A DNA stretch of 64,000 nucleotides from UBA7985 sp002690455 (GTDB lineage Bacteria; Pseudomonadota; Alphaproteobacteria; UBA7985), in the NCBI GenBank assembly GCA_965662775.1, contig CBFIIW010000001.1, positions 62,001-126,000 on the forward strand, given 5' to 3'. The position numbers and the translations under genes were made by a program. Position 1 is the first letter of the stretch. Each line of letters opens with the position of its first letter. Shown here one piece after another: positions 7,996-16,864 of the stretch. The notes below the pieces were generated by a model, which did no database searches, was not told where the DNA came from, and was given only the letters and a program-made list of their open reading frames with translations.

Positions 7996-9108
7996 ATGAC
8001 TGATCCCATGCCCCCTGCCCCACGGAACACAAAGGCTTCGGTCCGCCTTTCGGATACCGCGCCCACAGCGCCCTCACCCGCTCACAGGTCTCCAGGCCCG
8101 AAGTTGGCGCTGGTTGTGCCTTGCTTCAACGAGGCTGCACAATTGCCCACAACCTTTCGGGCTTTGTCAGCCAAGCTGTCAAAGCTGGTAGCCGACGGTA
8201 GTATCCATTCGGATAGCTTTGTGCTGTTCGTCGACGATGGCTCTTCGGATGAAACCTGGGACCAAATCACAGCACAGACCGCCAGCGATCCACGCTGTCA
8301 GGGCCTGCGGTTGGTGGTGAACGTAGGTCAGCAGACCGCAATTTTTGCCGGCTTACAGGCGGTCGCACTGCGTTGTGACGCAGCCCTTAGTCTTGATGCC
8401 GATCTGCAGGACGACCTCAATGCGATAGAAGCTATGCTGGCGCATTTGGCCAAAGGTGCCGAAATCGTACTTGGCGTGCGCAGCGATCGGGACAGCGACA
8501 GCTGGTTTAAGCGCAGCAGTGCCCGGATGTTTTACCGGTTTGCACGCACGCTCGATGTGCGTTTGACCGCTGACCATGCCGACTATCGCTTAATGGCGCG
8601 GCCTGTGTTGCTGCGGCTGATGCAGTTTGGCGAACAGGATCTGTTTCTCCGGGCGACGCCGGGACTGCTGAGCGGTAACGTCGCTGTGGTGCGCTACCGG
8701 CGCTTACCTCGGGCTGAAGGCCAGTCTCACTATCCACTCTCCCGCATGCTGGGCCTGGGCTGGACGGGGATCAGTTCTTTTTCTCTCTGGCCGCTGCGGT
8801 TGATAACCCTGGTCGGCTTGCTGACTTCCGCGCTGTCTGTTCTGCTGACAGTTTACGCCGTGCTGTCCTGGGCGAGCGGCAACGCGATCGCGGGATGGAC
8901 GTCAATTTTTGTCGCGCTGACGCTGTTTTCCGGGCTGACGCTTCTAGCGCTGGGAATCATCGGCGAGTACGTCGCCAAGATTTACCGCGAAGTCGTCCGT
9001 CGTCCTCGCTACTTCGTCGAGCAGAGCACGTGGCATGATGAAGAGAATGCAGCCGACGCCTCGTCCAAGCCTCAATCAACAGGCTCTTCGCTACCACGAC
9101 GATCTTAA
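7996..9108 (+). CDS. Family 2 glycosyltransferase with two C-terminal membrane helices (GtrB/DPM1-like)
   Basis: A 370-residue protein. The GT2 domain (about 35-260) begins with LALVVPCFNEAAQLPTT, has VDDGSSDETW and the DXD-type metal site in LSLDADLQDD, and the QSHYPLSRML region typical of polyprenyl-phosphate sugar transferases. Two hydrophobic segments near residues 265-325 anchor it in the inner membrane, ending with GEYVAKIYREVVRRPRYFV, a family hallmark. It should load a sugar from a nucleotide donor onto undecaprenyl phosphate. It stands alone between two FecR genes on the other strand. AGGA lies seven to ten bases before the ATG. Confidence 0.85.
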   Translation: MTDPMPPAPRNTKASVRLSDTAPTAPSPAHRSPGPKLALVVPCFNEAAQLPTTFRALSAKLSKLVADGSIHSDSFVLFVDDGSSDETWDQITAQTASDPRCQGLRLVVNVGQQTAIFAGLQAVALRCDAALSLDADLQDDLNAIEAMLAHLAKGAEIVLGVRSDRDSDSWFKRSSARMFYRFARTLDVRLTADHADYRLMARPVLLRLMQFGEQDLFLRATPGLLSGNVAVVRYRRLPRAEGQSHYPLSRMLGLGWTGISSFSLWPLRLITLVGLLTSALSVLLTVYAVLSWASGNAIAGWTSIFVALTLFSGLTLLALGIIGEYVAKIYREVVRRPRYFVEQSTWHDEENAADASSKPQSTGSSLPRRS

Positions 9109-9135
9109 AGGCGGGTAGCCCCGCATGCGATCTAC

Positions 9136-9807
9136 TTAAATCAGTGCGGCCATGAGGTCGGCGGTCGATACCCCTGCCCCGGCAACGGCGCCGAAGGTCA
9201 ACTGTATACTTAGCGTGCCAAGGTCTGTGTATTGATAGTCCGCTCCTGCGACCGACAGATTTGAAGTATTTGCCGCGCCGGGAATATCGACCGTGTCGCC
9301 GTCGGTGACATCAAAATTCGAAATGGTGAGACCAGCCGCGCCGTTCGGAATGACCAGTGAATCTGCCGCAACATCGCTCCCAAAATCGATGGTGCCCGTC
9401 AGCGCTGATTGGAGCGAAAGACTGTCTGGGCCACTTCCGCCAACGTAAGCGAACGTAGCTGAGCTTGCCGTACCAACTGACACGCTATTGCTGCCGTCAC
9501 CCAGACGGAAGGTCAGCGTACCCCCGGCCTGATTGCCGACCGTCACCTGATCCGTACCTGAACCGCCATCCAGTGTAATGCTGCTGCCAAACGAGCCAGA
9601 GCCAATTGTTACGCCAGCTTGGTTGCTTATGCTAACGCTGTTGATTCCATTGCCGAGTGTTGCACTCAGATTGCCTGAATTGGCTGCGAGGCTGTTACCG
9701 AAGGTGAGCGTATCATTTCCTGTTCCTCCAATATAGTTGATCGAAGCACCACTCGCCGCACTATCGCCAACCAACAGGTGATTGTTCCCATTCTGTAAGT
9801 CAATCAC
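9136..9807 (-). CDS. Glycine-rich repeat protein segment, probable -1 frame continuation of the upstream FecR protein
   Basis: This reading frame of 223 residues is rich in Gly, Ser, Asn, Asp and Thr. It has repeated GGTGNDTLTF-like, GGSGTDQVTV-like and GGSGPDSLSL-like units typical of secreted beta-roll repeat proteins, and ends in a hydrophobic strand-rich segment. The first possible start is a GTG at 9807 without a good ribosome site. The frame stays open upstream to 9885, exactly the slippery heptamer in the preceding gene, and the extra residues (AGYSATNLSS and on) continue it smoothly. I therefore think this is not a separate gene but the C-terminal third of the FecR protein at 9804-11480. 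Confidence 0.6.
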   Translation of the reverse strand: MIDLQNGNNHLLVGDSAASGASINYIGGTGNDTLTFGNSLAANSGNLSATLGNGINSVSISNQAGVTIGSGSFGSSITLDGGSGTDQVTVGNQAGGTLTFRLGDGSNSVSVGTASSATFAYVGGSGPDSLSLQSALTGTIDFGSDVAADSLVIPNGAAGLTISNFDVTDGDTVDIPGAANTSNLSVAGADYQYTDLGTLSIQLTFGAVAGAGVSTADLMAALI

Positions 9808-11480
9808 ATGGGGTCTGGAGACCGCACCTTTACCAAGATTAGAAAGCGGTGAGGGTGAGGACAGGTTTGTGGCCGAGTAGCCGGCAAAAAAGTGTCAAAA
9901 TTGGTTCCAGTCAGGCTGAAGTTGGCTGAGTCTGCCACCATAGCGTCCGACCAATAGGTTCCTGTGTCCAGCACGTCACCGACGGTTACGGTCAAGGTTT
10001 CGGTATAAGCGTTGCCTCCTTCGTCCGTCACTCGAACATCAAAGGTATAGCTTGTTTGAACTTCATAATCCGGCTGATTGATGAACGATAACGCCCCGGT
10101 GGTATCGTCAATACTGAAAGCGAGGTGGTCATTGGTTATGCCATTGCTCACAAGTGCGAAAACGAAATTCGGGTTGGTGGTCTGGTCGTCGACGACCTGC
10201 AAAAGACCGACCTGAAGGGACGTTGCGTTTTCAGCGATGGAGGTGTTTGAGAGTGTAATGGCCGTGGGCGCAGCATCGCCAGTGGGTGGCGTTAGGCTGT
10301 TGGGCCCAAGTCCGGCTCCCGCCCCAGCGCCGAGACCGGTCAGCGCTTCCTCGGTGCCATCGTCCCCGTCACTGTCACCATCCTCGATTGTGCCCGGCGG
10401 AAACTTGACATTCGGCTCATAGGTTTCCTCAACCAGCCCCAGAATCGTGTTGATCTCGATGATCCCCTGATCAACCTGCGCCGTATTTCCACCGGCCTGC
10501 TGAATCTGTCCACGAATGTCAATCAAGGCCTGCTGCGCGTCCTGTAATTCGACAAAGTTTTCGCTCAACTCGGCGAGGAACTCTTGGGCAAGGGGACCAC
10601 ACTCGCCGCCGTTCAGACAGGCCTCAATAATCTCTGGTCCAAAGATCTCCGACTTGTACGCGACGATAAAATTCGGGTGAGCACTGGGGGTATCCGACGG
10701 CACCTGTATGCTGTTGAAGGCGGGCGTGATCCCGCGCTGCTGCACTTCAATTGTGCCGCCCTCGGATTTGGTTGCAAATAGAAAGTTCGCCAGAGGGCTA
10801 TCGCCACGGGCCGTCGCCGTTAGTCGGCCTGTGGCATCGAGCATGCCAACTTCACCTGTCAGTACGGCAATGGATACTCCATCGAACGGCTCAACGAAAA
10901 ATACAACCTCGCTCCCGCGGATTGCGGCTGTCCCAACCGGTGTATCGACCTTGTAAGACCCGTCAGGCATAGAACCTGTCGTCAGTTTCGCCATGCCTGA
11001 AAGGATATTGATGGACAGGCTGCCTTCGCTGGTGCCCGGCTCGTATATGTATTCATCAAGCGAAATCTCTGAATAAGGCCCCACCGTCAGAGTTGACCAA
11101 TCGTCAAAGGTCAGCACCGCTAGGCCATTTTCGTAGGAGCTCACGATTTCGTTGGAGATCAGACGGTCCCCCGCCCTGCCCTCACCGAACTTCTGATCGC
11201 GGTAAAATCGATCGACCTGCGACTGCACCTGCTCGAACGCGCCGATCTCCACTTCGCCACGCTCCATGACTTGCTCAGCGGTCAACTCGACCAGCCCTTG
11301 CCCATGGGCCAGCGTGAGACCAAAGCCACCGGCAAAGGCCACGGATGACAAAAGCGTTCGACGATGACCTCGTCGGCCAGGCACCAGCTGACGGCCAAAG
11401 CACGAAGGTGCCAACGGGACCCCAGCAATAGAGATCACTGGTGCGGAAGAAAGTTGATCTGTGTCGAATAAGAAGCGCAT
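9804..11480 (-). CDS. FecR-domain / cadherin-like exported protein, 0-frame part
   Basis: Read in frame 0 it is 558 residues. After a basic N-terminus (RRGHRR) comes a hydrophobic signal segment (about 45-62), then a FecR domain (about 75-230, core VDTPVGTAAIRG), a helical part with a NGGEC motif, an acidic linker (EDGDSDGDDG), a Gly/Ala stretch and one cadherin-like repeat (about 405-505, SIAENAT to TLTVTVGD). The last about 26 residues (from PATRPQTC) are unlike any domain. The natural continuation lies in the -1 frame at 9136-9885, reached at T-TTT-TTG (9891-9885). With a -1 shift the product would be about 781 residues. The ATG at 11480 was chosen; a TTG six codons upstream is possible. 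Confidence 0.68.
   Translation of the reverse strand: MRFLFDTDQLSSAPVISIAGVPLAPSCFGRQLVPGRRGHRRTLLSSVAFAGGFGLTLAHGQGLVELTAEQVMERGEVEIGAFEQVQSQVDRFYRDQKFGEGRAGDRLISNEIVSSYENGLAVLTFDDWSTLTVGPYSEISLDEYIYEPGTSEGSLSINILSGMAKLTTGSMPDGSYKVDTPVGTAAIRGSEVVFFVEPFDGVSIAVLTGEVGMLDATGRLTATARGDSPLANFLFATKSEGGTIEVQQRGITPAFNSIQVPSDTPSAHPNFIVAYKSEIFGPEIIEACLNGGECGPLAQEFLAELSENFVELQDAQQALIDIRGQIQQAGGNTAQVDQGIIEINTILGLVEETYEPNVKFPPGTIEDGDSDGDDGTEEALTGLGAGAGAGLGPNSLTPPTGDAAPTAITLSNTSIAENATSLQVGLLQVVDDQTTNPNFVFALVSNGITNDHLAFSIDDTTGALSFINQPDYEVQTSYTFDVRVTDEGGNAYTETLTVTVGDVLDTGTYWSDAMVADSANFSLTGTNFDTFLPATRPQTCPHPHRFLILVKVRSPDPM
9885..9891 (-). other. Slippery heptamer T-TTT-TTG at the frame break in the FecR/cadherin gene
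   Basis: On the minus strand the bases are TTTTTTG, read in frame 0 as (AC)T-TTT-TTG. This fits the X-XXY-YYZ pattern for -1 ribosomal slippage. The codons after a -1 slip (GCC GGC TAC TCG) run without a stop into the Gly-rich repeat frame that ends at 9136. The frame-0 route ends about 27 codons later. A one-base loss in the T run would look the same. Confidence 0.5.
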
Positions 11481-11593
11481 TTTACCGAAGTTTTCCAAGC
11501 ATTCGATAGACTTACCTCAAAGCCGTGAATGTGCCACTGCTCTCTTACGGTTTGGTTGAATTGAAGCTGTCCAGCCGTGCCAGTTCCGCAACG

Positions 11594-12424
11594 TCAAAGA
11601 CGGATTACTACGCCTTCCCGCGCAAACTCAGTCGAAACGTCCGCCTTGCCCTGTGCCGATTCTTGATTCTGCGCCTCAAGCTCCGTATCCGTCAGGCGGG
11701 GATCGTAGTGTGTTGGAATCAGCAGCGGCACGTTCGCTGCTCGACACAGGCTCTGGCCTGCCTGCCAGTGAGAATGACCCCAGCCGTGATGCTTCGGCCA
11801 GGCTTCGGGGCTGTACATGCAGTCATAGATCACAGCATCACAGCCGGACACGAAGGCAATCAGGTCCGGGTCGGCGTCCACGTGTGTTGAATGCTCGACA
11901 TCGGGGATGAAGGCAAGGCTGCGTGCCTGCTCACCCGTCCCGCCGTCAAGGCGATAAGCCAGAGCCCCACCAGGGTGATTGACCATCAATGTCTGAACTC
12001 CCACGCCACCGATGGAAAAACAAGTACCCGGCGTGAAGGCATGGAAGTTGAAAGGTTCAAGCACATCCAGACCTATGGGGGTCAATGGCGGCGCCATCAG
12101 GTAGCGCAAGGCCTGCTCTGGTCCCCGCCCGTCGAGTACAGGACCGTAGACGGGGAGCGGGTCTTTGCTTCCATGCCGGAAGAAAGGAAAGCCCAGAAGA
12201 TGATCAAGGTGATAATGCGTGAATAACAGGGCGAGGCTATCCCGCTCCACCGTTTTCATTATGCTCGAATCCAGCCGTGTCAGCCCGGAGCCGGCGTCAA
12301 GAATCAGCCCCTGACCCTCGATCATAACAAAGAAGCACGTGGTGTCCGTGCCAAAGGACGACGGCCGTGTTGCGCTGCCCGGGTAGGAGCCGCGTACGCC
12401 CAGTGGAAGGATCTCAAAAGTCAT
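11594..12424 (-). CDS. Metallo-beta-lactamase-fold hydrolase (cyclic phosphodiesterase-like)
   Basis: A 276-residue cytoplasmic protein. Metal ligands are seen in THYHLDHLLGFPFF (about 70-83), in the VNHPGGALAYRL region, in the FIPDVEHS and VIYDCMY segments and in a late THYDPR. The N-terminus LPLGVRGSYPGS resembles the PhnP / class II cAMP phosphodiesterase-like group more than lactamases. It begins 42 bases after the CHASE2 cyclase, same strand, so co-transcription is likely. I infer it may hydrolyse a phosphodiester, possibly the cyclic nucleotide made next door, but the substrate cannot be read from sequence. Confidence 0.8.
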   Translation of the reverse strand: MTFEILPLGVRGSYPGSATRPSSFGTDTTCFFVMIEGQGLILDAGSGLTRLDSSIMKTVERDSLALLFTHYHLDHLLGFPFFRHGSKDPLPVYGPVLDGRGPEQALRYLMAPPLTPIGLDVLEPFNFHAFTPGTCFSIGGVGVQTLMVNHPGGALAYRLDGGTGEQARSLAFIPDVEHSTHVDADPDLIAFVSGCDAVIYDCMYSPEAWPKHHGWGHSHWQAGQSLCRAANVPLLIPTHYDPRLTDTELEAQNQESAQGKADVSTEFAREGVVIRL

Positions 12425-12466
12425 AGTCTGGCTCCAGCATCGAGGATGTGCTCCATTTCGGCCGCA

Positions 12467-14758
12467 TCACTTCTCAAGCGCCTCCCAAACGCCGGACCAG
12501 TCCTGCGTCTGATCGGCCTGAATTTGCCTTCGCCGGGAGAGCAGCAGGGAATAGAGCGGATCTAAACGACGCTTGAAGCGCCCCTGCATGGACGCCAGCG
12601 CCAGCTCAGCAGCGCTTAAGTCCTGGCCCCGATAAGCAGCCAGCGCGACGAAATGCGCTTCTCGGTCGGTCTCAGTCGCATCAGGAAGCGGCGTGTACAC
12701 CCCGACCGGTTCGCTCTTTCCCTTGACCCGAAGTTGATCGATTTGGATCAACCCTGCCCGATCCTCGCGGCACAGAAGACGAGTTTGTTCGCCAACGAGG
12801 ACATCCACACCATAGACCTTAGATTGCCCTTCCAAACGGGCTGCTAGGTTTACAGCATCGCCAAGAACTGAATAGTCAAAGCGTGCCTGTGAGCCCATGT
12901 TGCCGACGACAACGCTACCGGAATTGACCCCAACACCGAGGCGGAAACCACCATGGTTGAATTCGGCTTCTAACGACGCATTGATCCCTGGCATCGCATC
13001 AACCATCGCGATGGCGGCCTGCACCGCCTGATCCGCGTGATCAGCTACGTCCAAGGGTGCGTTCCAAAACGCCATGATGCAATCGCCGATGTACTTATCA
13101 ACCGTGCCCTGATGTGCGTGTACGATTTCGGTTAGCGGGGTGAGAATACCGTTAATGATCGCGGTCAATGTTGCCGGATCGTCCTTAAAGGATTCAGACA
13201 CTGTGGTGAAGCCACGCAGGTCAGCAAACAGGATCGACAGTTCCTTTTGCTCACCGCCAAGCTTCAGGCGACCCGGCGTCCGGCTAATCCGATTGACCAG
13301 AGCTGGCGAAAGGTACTGGGAAAAAGCGGACTTGATTTCCCGGCGTTGTCGGTCACGACCGACCAGAAGCGCAACCAATGAAAGGCCGCCGTAGCCGAGT
13401 AGGAACACGATCAGGCCAAACAAGCTCATGTAGGTCGACTCAACCGTGAAAAACCAGACCTGCACCCCCGCTGCTACGACAAGGCAGAGTGCCAGCACAC
13501 CGCTGTTCGCGAGCCCCGGTAATCGCGGTGCCAGCGTCAGTCCATAGATCAGAAAGACTGCCGCCGCCAAAAGCTCCCAAAGCGTTGCGTCAACCACCCG
13601 CACCATGCCGCCAACCAGCGCCTGATGAATCGTCATGGCCTGCAGGTCCATGCCGGGCAGCTTTGAATTGCTCCCCAATGGGGTGCTTTTGAGGTCAAAC
13701 AGCCCTGCCGCGGAAGAGCCAAAAATTACGATCTGATTGGCGAAGATACCGGGGTCGAAGTCTTGCTCCAACACGGCGGCTGCCGAGACCACACGGAAAT
13801 AGCGGGTTTGACCCTCAGGCAAACGAGGAAAGCGGATCCACAATCGCCCGCGTGGATCGGTGGGAATGACCACACGGCCGAGCCGACCCTGCACCGATAC
13901 TTCTGATATACCCCGCGGCTCGACACGGACAATTTGGCCGCGCGATGTCAGCGCGACCCTGAGCGCCTCCATTGACAGAGACGGCAGGGTGCGACCCTCG
14001 TGTACAAAAACTAGCGGCATGGAGCGGGCAATCCCGTCTGCGTCGGCTGGCAATGTCACCACGCCTAGCCCGCTGGCCGCCTCGTCCAGTTCCAGCAGAT
14101 TGGAGAGCAAAGCCGGCAACTGGAATGCAGAAGGCGGATAGCCGCCTTCGATCAGGTTAACATCGCTGGCCAGTAGATTGATGGTCGGCCTGCGTTGGAA
14201 GGTTTTGCTCTGTGTCGCCTGCGCTGGACCAAGCGAGTCTCGTGCTCCCGCGGTCGTCGCTGGGATGAGTAGATTATTCTGTCCCAAGACGACGGGGCCG
14301 CGGGCAATAGCGTCGGCAAATTGTTGGTCAAAGGACGGCAACACCGCCTCAGGATTCAGCGTCACGCCAGCATCTTCGGCGACATCGGGCAGGTACTGGT
14401 CCGGTGACAGGCGGTCAGGTTCAGGAAAAATAGCATCAAAGACGAGCGCCAAAGGTGCCCCTGCACTGACCCGATCGACAATACGGGCCAGGTCACGCCG
14501 CGGCCAGGGCCACTGCCCCACACGTGCGAGGCTACTCTCGTCAACATCGATCAGCGTGATGATGCCGGAGCCTTCGAACGGTTCTGCCGTCGTTCGCACC
14601 ATGGCGTCATAGATGAGGTTTTCAAACGGCTCCAGCTGCCGCGGCAGCGCGAAGGCCACCACGGCAACGGCGAAACCGGCCGAAACAGACGCCAGAGTAT
14701 TGCGTAATGGCTGGAACATGATCGGAGCTTTGCCTGACGAATTGCGGGGCTCCGTCAT
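12467..14758 (-). CDS. CHASE2-domain class III adenylate/guanylate cyclase
   Basis: A 763-residue membrane protein. An N-terminal helix (about 25-45) leads to a large periplasmic CHASE2 sensor domain (about 50-395, with DVDESSLARVGQWPWPR at the start and FGSSAAGLFDLKSTPLG near the end), then three hydrophobic helices (about 395-465) and a cytosolic cyclase domain (about 500-690). The catalytic part has the metal Asp in LFADLRGFTTVSE, the second metal Asp in DKYIGDCIMAFWNAP, and the LGDAVNLAARLEG segment. It should make cAMP (or cGMP) in response to a periplasmic signal. It follows a cyclic-nucleotide-binding membrane protein and precedes a phosphodiesterase-like hydrolase and a FecR gene, all on one strand. 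Confidence 0.9.
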   Translation of the reverse strand: MTEPRNSSGKAPIMFQPLRNTLASVSAGFAVAVVAFALPRQLEPFENLIYDAMVRTTAEPFEGSGIITLIDVDESSLARVGQWPWPRRDLARIVDRVSAGAPLALVFDAIFPEPDRLSPDQYLPDVAEDAGVTLNPEAVLPSFDQQFADAIARGPVVLGQNNLLIPATTAGARDSLGPAQATQSKTFQRRPTINLLASDVNLIEGGYPPSAFQLPALLSNLLELDEAASGLGVVTLPADADGIARSMPLVFVHEGRTLPSLSMEALRVALTSRGQIVRVEPRGISEVSVQGRLGRVVIPTDPRGRLWIRFPRLPEGQTRYFRVVSAAAVLEQDFDPGIFANQIVIFGSSAAGLFDLKSTPLGSNSKLPGMDLQAMTIHQALVGGMVRVVDATLWELLAAAVFLIYGLTLAPRLPGLANSGVLALCLVVAAGVQVWFFTVESTYMSLFGLIVFLLGYGGLSLVALLVGRDRQRREIKSAFSQYLSPALVNRISRTPGRLKLGGEQKELSILFADLRGFTTVSESFKDDPATLTAIINGILTPLTEIVHAHQGTVDKYIGDCIMAFWNAPLDVADHADQAVQAAIAMVDAMPGINASLEAEFNHGGFRLGVGVNSGSVVVGNMGSQARFDYSVLGDAVNLAARLEGQSKVYGVDVLVGEQTRLLCREDRAGLIQIDQLRVKGKSEPVGVYTPLPDATETDREAHFVALAAYRGQDLSAAELALASMQGRFKRRLDPLYSLLLSRRRQIQADQTQDWSGVWEALEK

Positions 14759-14785
14759 GGCATGCTGCCTACCGCGTGCGCAAGA

Positions 14786-15091
14786 TCAGTCGATCCGCTT
14801 CATCAGATTGTTCAGGCCGTCGACAATCAGGAAACACAGCACGGCGACCAATCCGATGAAGAAGAAGTGTAACCCCATCATAACCAACGGTCGCTCTGAA
14901 ATTTGGATGCCATTAATTCCGCAAATCGCGAGGGGCACCGCCAGCACGTTCAGGAACCAGCTCAGGACCGCCATCCCGAAAATGGCAACAGCAAACATCA
15001 GCCCACTGGAGGTCGCCGCCCCCACGATCAGCACTGTTGTGCGCAGTCGTCGCGATCGCTGGTCGTGACCGGTGAGACTGTGGTGCGCCAC
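14786..15091 (-). CDS. Small membrane protein between the CNB protein and the cyclase
   Basis: A 101-residue protein read from a GTG at 15091, which lies 5 bases after the upstream stop and has GGAAGG about ten bases before it. Three hydrophobic segments (about 18-38, 40-58 and 72-94) predict a small integral membrane protein with a short basic C-terminus (NNLMKRID). I recognise no family. Tight packing inside the cyclase operon suggests a membrane partner of the CNB protein or the CHASE2 cyclase. Confidence 0.6.
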   Translation of the reverse strand: MAHHSLTGHDQRSRRLRTTVLIVGAATSSGLMFAVAIFGMAVLSWFLNVLAVPLAICGINGIQISERPLVMMGLHFFFIGLVAVLCFLIVDGLNNLMKRID

Positions 15092-15096
15092 AGCCG

Positions 15097-16476
15097 CTAA
15101 GCCTTCCGTAGCCGGTCGGTGTTTTGCTTGGACCGTTGCTTTGCCAGTTTTTCCAGCGACGCGCGAACCGCATCGAACCCAGCCCGGCCATCTTTGTTCA
15201 TCACCATTTCTTCGACCGTGCCCACATCCAGCTTGATGCATTCGACGCTGCGGCTGCGAGCAATGGCGTGGGCCATCCTGCGGTTCTGCTTGTCTTCTAC
15301 GAAGCCCATTTCGCCGAACAACTGCCCCGGTTCCAACAGGGCCAACGAGACGTCCGTTCCGTCCTCCCGCTGCATCATGATTTCGACTTTGCCGCTGGAG
15401 ACGACATAGGCGCCGTCGATGCGATCACCCTGTGCGAATATGCGGTCCCCTTCACCAAAGCGGACATAAGTGGTCTGGTTGGTCAGCCGGGTCAGTTCAT
15501 CCTTTGAAAGCCCCGCAAAGGCCGCGCCAAGGTATCGGTTGGCAATACGTCGACTCTCCAGCAGGAAACCAATCACTGTCGGTACAGTAATGACAAGATT
15601 GTAACCCATATGCAGATGCGCGCGCGGGGGCATGAATTCCACCCCGGTCAGTTGCTCGAACATGCCGTGCCGAGCCATGAGCCCAAATTTACCACCCGCC
15701 TCATAGAAGTTGAGCATAGCCGCCTCTTTGCCGACCGGCTCAGCGACAAAGGTTTTTCCATCGAGGGGATAGGTCGCCCAAAGCTGTTTGAAGCCATCCC
15801 ATAGTTTCGCTTGATCAAAGTAGTAGAAATAAGTGATGGTCAGGTGTTCCAGCGCGTGCCAGCAGAGCGCAGCAAAGGCAATCCAAAGGAAAACGTTGCG
15901 GCGGAAAAAGAATAGACACAGCCCGGTTCCGGCCCAGCCGATCAGCTCCCAAATCAGATGGACGATCTCGATGTCCAACTGCCCGAACACCGCACAAGCC
16001 GCTACCCCTCGCAGGGGTTCGCCATCCATGCCTAGTGCGGCAAAACCGTCTGCCCCGGGTTTGATGATGCGCTCGACGCTATAAAACGATGCCTGCGCAG
16101 CAATGTCGCGCAGTCCCATTCCCACGGCACGCAAGGCATTATCGAGGTTATCAACCGGTGGCGGACAGACAACGGTCCCGTTAAAGAAATCAATTTGGAT
16201 TACCTGAATCAGGTGCTCGGCAAAGTGCCCTAATTGGAGAATGGTGAATAGGCCAAGAAACGCAACCGCCGCATAGTTCTTAACCTTCCACACGCCCTCG
16301 AACAGCACCAGCGGTATCCACGGCAGTAGCGTCACGAAGGCGATGATATAGAGCGGTTCACCAGAAATGATGGCGTTCAACTGCAACATATAAGAAATCG
16401 CAGCTGTGATCAGTACGATCCGAATATTGATGGCTTCGAATGAAAAGAAGCGAACCAGAGAGCGGAAATTAAGCAT
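15097..16476 (-). CDS. Multi-pass membrane protein with C-terminal cyclic-nucleotide-binding domain
   Basis: A 459-residue protein. The first about 330 residues hold six to seven hydrophobic segments with His-rich stretches (HFAEHLIQ, CWHALEHLTITYFYYF, ARHGMFEQ, RAHLHMGYN) that could bind heme or metal. Residues about 335-445 are a cyclic-nucleotide-binding domain: FGEGDRIFAQGDRIDGAYVV, then the phosphate-binding-cassette-like LLEPGQLFGEMGFVEDKQNRRMAHAIA. It lies upstream of a class III cyclase on the same strand, so it is probably a direct membrane effector of the nucleotide made by that cyclase. The cassette keeps GE but the usual Arg-Ala is here RMAHA. The start overlaps the end of the preceding small gene by 8 bases. 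Confidence 0.82.
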   Translation of the reverse strand: MLNFRSLVRFFSFEAINIRIVLITAAISYMLQLNAIISGEPLYIIAFVTLLPWIPLVLFEGVWKVKNYAAVAFLGLFTILQLGHFAEHLIQVIQIDFFNGTVVCPPPVDNLDNALRAVGMGLRDIAAQASFYSVERIIKPGADGFAALGMDGEPLRGVAACAVFGQLDIEIVHLIWELIGWAGTGLCLFFFRRNVFLWIAFAALCWHALEHLTITYFYYFDQAKLWDGFKQLWATYPLDGKTFVAEPVGKEAAMLNFYEAGGKFGLMARHGMFEQLTGVEFMPPRAHLHMGYNLVITVPTVIGFLLESRRIANRYLGAAFAGLSKDELTRLTNQTTYVRFGEGDRIFAQGDRIDGAYVVSSGKVEIMMQREDGTDVSLALLEPGQLFGEMGFVEDKQNRRMAHAIARSRSVECIKLDVGTVEEMVMNKDGRAGFDAVRASLEKLAKQRSKQNTDRLRKA

Positions 16477-16696
16477 CGTCTTCGTCTCCGTCGCCGTCTT
16501 CGGTGCTCAAAATAGCGAAAACCAAGACCCCACTGGCCAGCAGAACGACCGCAACGACAACCGCGACAACGTGGACCTTTTCCAGCCAGGATTCACGGCC
16601 AAAGCCTTCTGCCAGTGGGCCGGAGGCGGCAAAGGCAATTGAAGGCAGTAAAACAAGAGCCAAAGCAATCAGGCTTTTTCTAACCGTCACCATCAT
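16469..16696 (-). CDS. Small exported or membrane protein with acidic tail, first gene of the cyclase operon
   Basis: A 75-residue protein from the ATG at 16696. It has an N-terminal signal segment (RKSLIALALVLLPSIAFAA), a short soluble part (GFGRESWLEKVH), a second hydrophobic helix (about 44-64) and a very acidic end (STEDGDGDEDDA). I recognise no family. The stop overlaps the start of the CNB membrane protein by 8 bases, a sign of translational coupling. A longer form from an ATG at 16759 is possible but lacks a better ribosome site. Confidence 0.6.
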   Translation of the reverse strand: MMVTVRKSLIALALVLLPSIAFAASGPLAEGFGRESWLEKVHVVAVVVAVVLLASGVLVFAILSTEDGDGDEDDA

Positions 16697-16864
16697 AACA
16701 TTCGCGCATCCAAAACTGTTGATACGATGCACAGTCGAAGCATTATCTATGGCGATCAAGCCTAAAAAACTATAATTTTAGTGCATTATGATTAATTTCC
16801 ATGCTGGGGCCAGACAGTCACGGCTTGCTGTCAACGGCCATGTGACCCCGGTGTGGTTTGGCGT

